64,000 nucleotides of DNA from Cercophora sp. LCS_1 (Eukaryota; Ascomycota; Sordariomycetes; Sordariales; Lasiosphaeriaceae): the NCBI GenBank assembly GCA_036250225.1, contig JAPZLL010000026.1, positions 1 to 64,000 on the forward strand, in the 5' to 3' direction. A model generated the notes under the pieces. It made no database searches and was not told where the DNA came from. It was given only the letters and a program-made list of their open reading frames with translations. The position numbers and the translations under genes were made by a program. Below are positions 56,282 to 64,000 of this stretch, in pieces (within the stretch, counting starts at the first letter, position 1; each line of letters opens with the position of its first letter).

Positions 56282-56670
56282 TTCAACACCGACTTGGGAT
56301 CACGATTGATAATTGTGGACCTGGTATTGGGAGGGTTTTAGGTGTGCATGTAATGCTCGGCGTATCGACTGACTGCGTTATGTGTGTCAGCAATGCAGGT
56401 GATGTGCCGACCGCTTGTGTTCAAACCGGTAGGCCAGTGGTCCTGAATTTGACCTATTTGACGAGAGTGATTTTAGTTCCTTGGCGTGTCATGACCGCAC
56501 CCTTGCACTCGGCAGCCTTCATGGTCTTCCGGAAATTGGCGGGCGACTGTGACTCGAAATCGACAGCTTGCTTCCTGACGCCGAGCAACTGGACAAACAG
56601 ATTGAACCTCAAAATATTCAGCCTGTCTGACCGTACGAGTAAAAAGCCCTTCGGCCTCTCTCTCAGTCCC
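56282..56670. other. Convergent intergenic; no gene seen
   Basis: Between the 3' ends of the small secreted gene and the 294-aa gene. No features. Confidence 0.4.
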
Positions 56671-57555
56671 TCACCAATTCAATCCCCCAGTATAATAAAC
56701 CCTGTCCCCCACCCTATACCCCGGCGTCAACGCATCCATCGTCATATTGTGCCGCCAATTCTCCATCCCCATGGCCATCTGCCATCCCGCTTGCCCTCCT
56801 CCGCCCATGGCCACGGCCATATCCGCCCCTCCAAACCGCCTCCGGTACTCTTCCCCCCACAACACCTCCCTCTGCTTATAAACCCTCTGCGTCTCCACAC
56901 GTCCTGTCGCCGGAACGTCCCCCGCGGGCATGAAAGACTCCGCCCCTACGGGTCCCATCGGGAATTCCACCCCCGCTCTGGCGACCAACTCTCCTCTTCG
57001 CCTGGTTAGCAGTGCAGAATAGGACCGTGCTTGTCCCAGGGGGTAAATCAATCCATCCCTGACCATCATATCCATGAAGCCCTTTCTCGTCAACCCTGGA
57101 ACTGCCGTTCCGTCCAGTCTTGCCCCGGTATTGTGCTCCAACTCAAAAATTCTCCAATATAGAGTCATACCCTCGTTGACTCTAACCCTGGTATCCGCAT
57201 CACACGCCCGTTGCGCTTGCTGGTGTAGTAGAAATGGGAGGTTGTCCGAATGTGGATATCCGAGTTCGTCGTAGATGGCAGCGAGTCGAGTGGGTGTTAG
57301 GATATCGAGAGAGAGAGGGACGGAAGAGTCGGACGGGAGGGAGAGGGTGAAGAGCGCGTTCAAGAGGGCGGTGAACTGGGGCGAGGGGGCGTGGGAAGAG
57401 AGGATGAGGAGGGGCCATGTCGAGGTTTGTGGCACAGGGTGTGGGTTTAGGAAGGGGTTGTTTTGGCGTTGCTGTTGGGCCTGATGCTGTTGGATACCCT
57501 CGGAGAGTGCGTTGCGGGCCTCCCTGCCGATGTTGCGAAGGGTGCGGAAGACCAT
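56671..57555 (-). CDS. Hypothetical protein (294 aa)
   Basis: This single intact exon starts VFRTLRNIGREARNALSEGI. It has a Gln-rich segment at residues 23-31, then a folded-looking core with PLSLDILTPTRLAAIYDELG and EGMTLYWRIFELEHNTGARL, and a Gly/Met-rich C-terminus. There is no signal peptide, membrane helix or recognised catalytic motif. Fungal proteins with this kind of core are common, but I could not place it in a named family. Confidence 0.65.
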   Translation of the reverse strand: MVFRTLRNIGREARNALSEGIQQHQAQQQRQNNPFLNPHPVPQTSTWPLLILSSHAPSPQFTALLNALFTLSLPSDSSVPLSLDILTPTRLAAIYDELGYPHSDNLPFLLHQQAQRACDADTRVRVNEGMTLYWRIFELEHNTGARLDGTAVPGLTRKGFMDMMVRDGLIYPLGQARSYSALLTRRRGELVARAGVEFPMGPVGAESFMPAGDVPATGRVETQRVYKQREVLWGEEYRRRFGGADMAVAMGGGGQAGWQMAMGMENWRHNMTMDALTPGYRVGDRVYYTGGLNW

Positions 57556-58590
57556 GGCGGAGATGAAGGGTATTTTCCCTGTAGGGCCAGCTAGTTTAGA
57601 TTTGGTGATGCTTTGGGATGGGAGGGGAAAGCCGGCCGATCGACTGTGACCTTCGATGCGGGGTCTTTATCTTTGAAATCGTGGCGTCTGGCTTGTCTTG
57701 GCGTGCCCCGGTGGCAGACTGTAGTTGGCTGGTGGTGTCGAGGAAGGCTGATCTGAGTGGACATCAGGCAAGTTCCGCTCTATGAGCCGAAGACGTGCAG
57801 CGGCTGTGGTTCGAGGACCTGTATCCACTTTTCACAGGCGTGACCCATCACTGGTCAGGCAGGCGCCTGGAGAAGCACGTGTCTGGAGAGTCTCGCAACG
57901 CCGTAGATGCAGCTCTTTGGTCTGCAGCACATTTCTTGCTTGAGAAATTACTCACCGTGCGGCGGGAGAGGTGTTCTGGTGCCGTCGTTGAAGCTATGTA
58001 ATTAGTCGAGGGCGCCCTTGACGGAGGCCATATGCTGAATATCATGTAAGTCGCGTTATATTTACTATGGTGCCTAACTTCCGTTGCGAAATTAGAGTCC
58101 CGTCCATTTGCTATGGCTATTAGGGATATGGTTGCCCGTAACTTGGGAACGGAATTCATTTTGGAAAAAAAAAAAAAGGCGTCCAAGATGGGCCACTCTA
58201 CGGCCACAACTCATTGTAAATCTCGCAAGCTGCTATGCTGCAACACGGCTGCTTTGTGGGTTGGATTGAACAATACAATGGGCAACATTGTGAGCCTGAA
58301 GACAATTCCTTGAAAACTGGCCCTCTTCCGGTCAGCCCAGGGCATACCCTCCTTCTACCCGAGGCGAAGCTTTGCCATACCCCAGACTGAGGTACTGCTT
58401 CAGCGGCATTGCGGCTATCTATCGTGGATGGCGCCCGGCGCCCATAACAACATCTATCTCGTGCATGATCCCCAATCCGATACCTTGGCGTCCAATCATC
58501 CGATCGGAGATGTCTGCAACCGGGGCCTGCCGAAAGCATTACCTAATTGCTTGGTGCCACATCTCAAGTCTACCATCATAGCACGCCCTT
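57556..58590. other. Intergenic; no gene seen
   Basis: A run of about 12 A lies at 58165-58176. The short frames present have no recognisable content. Confidence 0.4.
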
Positions 58591-60699
58591 CTAATACCCA
58601 TCACCGCTATATTGATTGTTATGTACCGGCACATAACCGTGTGAACCATACGCAGTGTGTGCCGAGAAGTTACCAGATGGACTTGATTGGGGCTGAAGGT
58701 GGCCATGCTGCACTGGGTCGCTCGCGTAGTAGGCTGGCAACATGGCTGTGCCTAGCGGGTTATAGGACGAGCGATGATCGAGGTGGGGCGTTGGGGTTGA
58801 CGATATCAGGCTCCGTTTGTCGTCTTCCTGCTGCGGGTCGCCTGTTTCGAGGTTTTCATTTCCTTTCCGGCCGCTTCCATGCCCGTACGCCCCTCCCGTA
58901 AGCGGGTCACCCGACTTCTTGTTACTCCTGTTCGCGACGAGCGCGCCGAACCGATCAGTGATGATGATGAAGTATAACAGACCAACAGCGACCGGCAGAA
59001 TGAGTGGCGTCTCGATGATTTCGTACATGAGCTTGCGGTTGGCCGAAAGTCCAAGCATAGACATGGCAATGCCAATGACAGTGCCGCGGTTGAAGTGCGT
59101 CGCGTGATGGAAAAGATCGATCTTGGTGGTCTTGATCATGATCATAGCGACTAGAAAGCATATCATGAGGACCAGGAAGGCCGCCCAGAAATAGCGGTAT
59201 ACCAGCTTCCACGACTCAAACATGACGGCAATGACATCCTCGTCTAAGGGGATGCTGAGGCCCAACGCACTGTACATGGCTGCTGCCGTATCGGTGAACA
59301 AATGCAAGAGATCACCGGGCAAGTCGGCCGCACTAGCACCAGTTACGTCGGCGCTGCAAATCCCAGTCGCATTCCCCGCGGCGTAAATCGTTTGCTGGAT
59401 ATCGTCAAAGTAGATGAGGCTCTCCAGCTTTTTGTCCAGTTCCAGGTAGTTGATGGATTCTGAGAGTTTGTCTGCCAGATATTCGCCGTCCAGGTGATCC
59501 TTGAAGCAATACTGTACGAGTGACTGCTCGAGATCACGAATACCCCGGATCAGATAGCGGGCTAGAGCTATCTGCTGGGCTCCTTCGACTAGCCCCACAA
59601 TGGCGAGGTGGATGGGGAAATGCAAGACAGACCAGATTTGCTGCTTGATGGTTCCAAAGTGGCCGTGCGGGTGGTTATCAAAGTAGATCATCCACACTCC
59701 GATCTGGACGTAATTGCGCATTAGCCTGAAGAAATCGTCGGGGGTTCCCAATGGCAGGTCATTCTTACCAGTACGAGGATGATGCAAAGAACCAGGCCAG
59801 AACCTTCCGGGTCCAGCCCCGACTTCCCCATCATGCGCGAAATCGTCTTCGTCGCACCAATCGCGCCCTCGCCGATAACAATTAGCGTCATGAGACCCAT
59901 GCGCTCGACCAAATGTGTCTTCTTGAAGCTGAGCATCCTCCAGGAACTAGATATGGCGATCGTCGCGACGGTCTCGAGAAGCATGATAATCCACCAAATG
60001 CTGTAGATTCCATTATTGACAATCACTGGCTTGTCATCAGGGAACGCCGTTATCATGGCAGCGTAGCCTCCCGCAGCGACGGCGTAGGTGAGGACGTTCA
60101 AGAAGAGTGGCAGGAAGAGATCGTGCCGGCCCGCGAGGCCCACAAAGATACCGACGATGGTGTATTGGATAGTGAAGAGCGAGCGGCTTAGCACTAGAGT
60201 GTAGCAGAGAATGCGGAAGTTGTTGTTGTCGCCCTTTTCCGTGCCTGGTGCGAACGAGGAGCCGACCAAGGCAAATCCGACGAAAGCAATCATAATGGTC
60301 GTCTTGCATGCCCGGCTGTAGATGCTGTCATTTTCGAAACGGACATCGTAGAGGACGGTATGGAACCAAGTGACCCAAATAATGGCAAAGAAGCCGATAT
60401 AGGCGAACAGCGAGGAGTGGTCGACGATAGAGTGGTATGCAGTGAACGTAGTCAGATTGGCGACGCTGCGGTAGGGCAAAGGACTTGTCAGCTTTTTCCC
60501 TTGTCGGTAATCAATCGGCGCTGACTGACAAAAACAGATCGAAACAAAGCTCGAGGGTGCTGGCTTCCTGCCTTGGCGCAAAGACGAGGTGTTCCTTGTC
60601 GACGCCTTGGAGGGGGTTTTGGATCCAGGGTACGATGACATGAATGCGTCTCTTGGTTTTTTGTTCATGAATGGTTTTGCGACGACGAAACGGAGCCAT
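58591..60699 (-). CDS. LtrA-like (low temperature requirement A family) membrane protein, 659 aa
   Basis: Exons 60699-60530, 60465-59769 and 59703-58591; introns of 64 and 65 bp. The start is MAPFRRRKTIHEQKTKRR. The LtrA signature spans the first junction: EASTLELCFDLF joined to FVANLTTFTAYHSIVDHSS, then IGFFAIIWVTWFHTVLYDVR. Six or more helices follow, including NVLTYAVAAGGYAAMITAF and RMGLMTLIVIGEGAIGATKT. The second junction gives IILVLIGVWMIYFDNHPHGH. Two to four more helices and a soluble Ser/Gly-rich tail (about 130 residues) complete it. An alternative acceptor for intron 2, at CTTCAG (59727-59726), gives a frame conflict and was excluded. Bacterial LtrA has an obscure role. The fungal ones are uncharacterised integral membrane proteins. 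Confidence 0.88.
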
Positions 60700-61771
60700 C
60701 TTTGGACGTCTCTGTAAATCGGTGGCTGTCCGTGGGTGAAGCGCCGCGTCCGAAGCCAAGACTGGAGCGAGAAGAAAAGAGAAGCGAAGAACGCTTGGCA
60801 AAAGCTTGATTTTATTCTGGCGGCAACCCAGCCCCTCATCCGCCAATTGGTTTTGGAAATGACCACTGGTGGCTCAACATGTGGAAGCCAATGCAAGTAA
60901 GCCTCAGCCGCTCCAATTCAAGATTAGTGTCAGTGAGAATGAGCCCAGTTGGACCTGGGATCCTGTGAGGATCCATGGTCTGACTGGCTTGAGAAATTTT
61001 GGCGACTGACTAGAGACCCCGGCTTGCCCGGTTGGGCTGCAGCCGAGAAGTGGGGCCTGCAACAAACACGCAGCGGAAAATCTCACAGTGCTTGTGCGAT
61101 CACGTGCAACCCTGGAATCTCAGCCTGCAGCAAGGTCGGTGCGTCAGATCTTGCAAGGGAGTTGAACAAGGGCATGCACAGGATCGTGGCGCAGGAAGGA
61201 GCATGGCCTACCCTTGCTCGAGCCCTAGTTCAGGGGAGCGAAACTATGCCGGGGCCACGAGAATAAGATAACACGAGCAGACAGCGTGATCAAGTCGCCA
61301 CTCCCCCCCGCGAAAAAAAAAAAAAAAACTTTTGAGAGCAAAAGGATGGAAGAGATTTTGGCCTTAATGGAGACTATTTAACCCAACCGTTCAACATGAG
61401 CATGTCTGGAAAAGAATGCATTGGATTTGATACGATAAGAAATTGCCATCATGAAGAAGCGAAGCTACCAAAACTCTGTCCATATTTGATTGAGATCCTG
61501 GAGGCCCAAAAGAAAACTCGCTAAATATGGTTTTGGAAATGCGCACGAAGAGTGTTTTCAACCTCGGCACATGGCATTAAACGCCGTAGTTTAGGTTAAT
61601 ACACAGTATCACCCCGGAATTCTGTACGAAATGTGATATTATAGCAGCCCGAGACTTACAAAACTATATGAAAACGAGGGCATTCTTCCAACCTGCCAGC
61701 AACCACCACAGTCCAGCCTGTTATCATAACTTCAATGCCAAGATCAACGAACGTGGTTCCAGGCGTCGCAG
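60700..61771. other. Intergenic with A16 run
   Basis: A run of 16 A is at 61313-61328. It contains the 5' flank of the LtrA-like gene and the 3' flank of the MFS gene. No exon seen. Confidence 0.4.
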
Positions 61772-63453
61772 CTACACTGCATGCTGCTGGGTAACCGAGA
61801 TGGAGGCTGTGGCTTTTTCATCGCTTACGACCTCCCCACCAGGAGATGCCGTTGGCAACGCCTCCTCGTCAGACAGGTCCTGATCGTACTGCTCATTATA
61901 CAGCAGCGTAGGATTCAGCGCCCACGAACCCTTGGGAACCAGGGTGGAAGCGAAGACAATAACGGCGATGACGGTGAACTGGACACCGCCGACGTTTCGG
62001 ATTGCCTCGTAGATGTTGCCTCCGTTGGCACCCCCGGTTCGGGTGTACACCTTGTCAATGTATCGTCCGAGCAGAGGCGAAGCGACAGCCATAAGGATGA
62101 TATTGACTGAGTACAGGAACGCCATGAGAGCGCCGAGCGTCGAGACTCGCTCCTCCTGGGACTCGATTCGCGTGAGCAACGCCTGGATGTAGGCGATGAG
62201 TGAGACGTCTCCGGCGGACCAACACATGGATATGGGAAGCACCGTGGCTGCAGCGATCCAGGCCTGGGACACGTCGCCGGCAGGAGGGCGCCAGTAGGGC
62301 AAGTACCAGATGGCGAGCAGCGTAAGGGCATCGAGCCGAAGCCATGGGATGGGGGTGGGGACCAAATCGTAGCTGAAGAGCACGAACAGCGCGCCAATCA
62401 GCTCACCGAGGTTGGACCCTCCGATGATGATCTGGGACCACGACGATTCGCCTAGGTACCGACGGGCAACAGGGGGGACAATGCCGGATTCGAGGTAGCG
62501 ATGCCCGTAGAGAGCAATGGTGTAAGCTGGCAAGAGCCAGAGAAACTTCCTCGAGGAAAAGAGAATCTTGCCACCGACGTAGATTGATTCGAAGAAAACC
62601 ACGACGCTGTTGGATAGAGCTTTGAGGAAAGAGGTTCTACCAAGAGCGCCTCCGGACTCGCTCGTCTTGCTGGGGAGGCCAGAGTCCGCGAGGGTGTAGA
62701 ATAAGATGGAGCAGATCGCAAAACATGGCGGGGTGATGAGGAAAGCCTTGTTGTTGCCGAGGGTGGGTATCAAACCTAGCGCTGAGCAAAACGCGGCGGC
62801 CGTGCCGGAGAGCTCGTTGAAAACATGGACCTTGTATTGACATGAGAGATTAGCATGCGGTAGTCGATTTCTTTGGCTTGGCATACCAGTGAATCCATTG
62901 TCCGAAGCTTCTTGACATTCCCACCCACAATATCTCGCGGAATGACCCGGCGGATCAGCTCGACCATGCCGAAAGCAATCCCGCAGATGGAGTAGATTGG
63001 GATAATGCCGTCGGTGTCGAATTTGCCGTAATACCAGTATTGGTTCTTGGGGTGTTTTCCAACCCCTCGATACGCTGCTGGCAGGAACAGTCCACCAGTT
63101 GCTCCATCTACAATCAGGAGGACGGCTGAAAAGATGGCGAACACGAGGATGGCCCCGGAAAGCACATTTTTAATTCGGTACCGCTTGATCAGCGGGGCGA
63201 TGAGAATGGAGCCTACAACCTGGAATCCCTGGTTCAGGCCGGTCAACAGGCCGATCCGCTCAAAGGTCTTGGCGGGTGTTTGGGAAGTGAGGGCGTCGTA
63301 GTCGTAGCGATTGGTGGCGAGTGCGATGACCGAACCGTTGAAAGCCTCGAGCCCAAATTTGTAGACGACGATTCCGAGGATGTAAACGGCGATGTTACGT
63401 CGCTCCACCGCCGTAAAGAGACGCCACGTCTCCGATATGGTGTTGAGACCCAT
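61772..63453 (-). CDS. MFS-type transporter (541 aa)
   Basis: Exons 63453-62887 and 62830-61772 with a 56-bp phase-0 intron (GTATGC...CAAG). The start MGLNTISETWRLFTAVERRN was chosen because the family-like part begins there. An upstream extension to 63690 is open but lacks membrane character. About 12 hydrophobic helices are seen: ERRNIAVYILGIVVYKFG, AILVFAIFSAVLLIVDGAT and ICGIAFGMVELI in the first half; AFLITPPCFAICSILFYTL, LWLLPAYTIALYGHRYLE and VQFTVIAVIVFASTLVP in the second. The C-terminus is acidic and cytosolic. It fits a fungal major-facilitator family protein. The substrate is not predictable. Confidence 0.8.
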
Positions 63454-64000
63454 GAGGAGATATGACCGCGCAGAGCCCCAGAGTAAGATGTGAAAGAACC
63501 AACCAGATGCGACGGAGACTGGGAGATCGAGAAACCAAGAGGGGGGCGGGTTTGAGCTCTGGAGTTGAAGCGGCCCACGCCATGCTCGCTTCGTATAGGT
63601 GGAAGAGGCTGGTATTTGAGCTCCAACAGGACGCAATGAGCAAGGTATTGAGGACAGGCAAGAAACTCCATCTTTGTCGCTGGGCTCCATTCCATCGCAG
63701 TTCTGGCCGCCTTCCCCACGCCGCTAACGGAAACTTCCGCTATGATCAGGGAGAGATCATGCATCCAAATTCAGTAGTGAGCGAATGATGTACTTTTATG
63801 ACTGTTGCCCAGAGAGTAGGCTTGAAGATGGTGGGTTGCCAGGACTGCGAGCGTGAGGAGAATCTGTGCATCACGCTCTTTTGAGTCTAGCGACGGTCCA
63901 AGATGCTGAGATTGATTGATAAGATTGGACTGCCACGCCGAGCCCCGCGCCACAGGCCCTTGGCGTGCTTGCTGGAATACTGCCAAGGCGAATGGTGAGC
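63454..64000. other. 5' flank of the MFS gene and window end
   Basis: Open sequence on the minus strand to 63690 is probably 5' UTR or an N-terminal extension. Nothing is supported from 63770 to the end. Confidence 0.35.

Noticed and set aside
59704..59730. Acceptor at 59727-59726 for the last LtrA-like intron
   Set aside because: It puts the last exon out of frame with the previous one, whereas the CCAG farther on (59707-59704), with its own branch site, keeps the frame.
63454..63690. N-terminal extension of the MFS transporter
   Set aside because: Open but with mixed composition and no helix pattern; the ATG at 63453 precedes the family-like part.

Overview
The window is nuclear DNA from a filamentous ascomycete, most likely a Sordariomycete of the Sordariales type. 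Genes are broken by short introns (46-91 bp) with GT donors, CTAAC/CTGAC-like branch points and CAG/TAG acceptors. The recognisable families are typical of such fungi: HET-domain proteins, DUF3176 membrane proteins, a Clr5-TPR protein, a fungal LtrA-like membrane protein and CbbX-type multi-AAA ATPases. Mobile-element relics show nonsense changes of the kind made by repeat-induced point mutation (RIP). No tRNA, rRNA or CRISPR array was seen.

Layout. 1-13.5 kb is an accessory, transposon-eroded region. It holds solo LTRs (two with perfect 5-bp target duplications), inverted and fragmentary LTRs, a decayed DUF3176 gene, the tail of a Fot1/pogo-type transposase, a divergent pair of Cys/His-rich genes, and one large four-module secreted-type gene (7455-10021). 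13.6-19.8 kb holds a divergent pair of large unknown proteins (1211 and 577 aa) sharing an 841-bp intergenic region. 20.3-32.5 kb carries a HET protein, a DUF3176 protein, a beta-lactamase-fold hydrolase, a paralogue of the four-module gene, and an NmrA-like protein. 33-34.5 kb holds a broken HET gene. 35-44.3 kb carries an AAA+ ATPase, a large membrane protein and a triple-AAA protein. 44.5-50 kb holds an uncertain membrane protein, an NPP1-like secreted protein, and fragments of a LINE (Tad1 type) and another decayed element. 50.3-64 kb carries a Clr5-TPR protein, a small cysteine-rich secreted protein, a 294-aa unknown, an LtrA-like membrane protein and an MFS transporter.

How the parts relate. 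Several genes fit non-self recognition, surface or secreted roles (two HET loci, two DUF3176 loci, Clr5-TPR, NPP1-like, small Cys-rich, the two four-module proteins). The AAA ATPases flank a membrane protein in what may be a functional neighbourhood. The most distinctive signal is the four-module secreted family. In the copy at 27840-30617 every intron sits just after a W-x-C motif that ends a module, and every intron is in phase 2. The copy at 7455-10021 keeps only one of these four introns, at the matching place. A second, independent case of one intron per cysteine module is seen at 55491-56281.

All gene models were built by reading splice sites and frames by eye. Family names rest on recalled sequence patterns, not searches.
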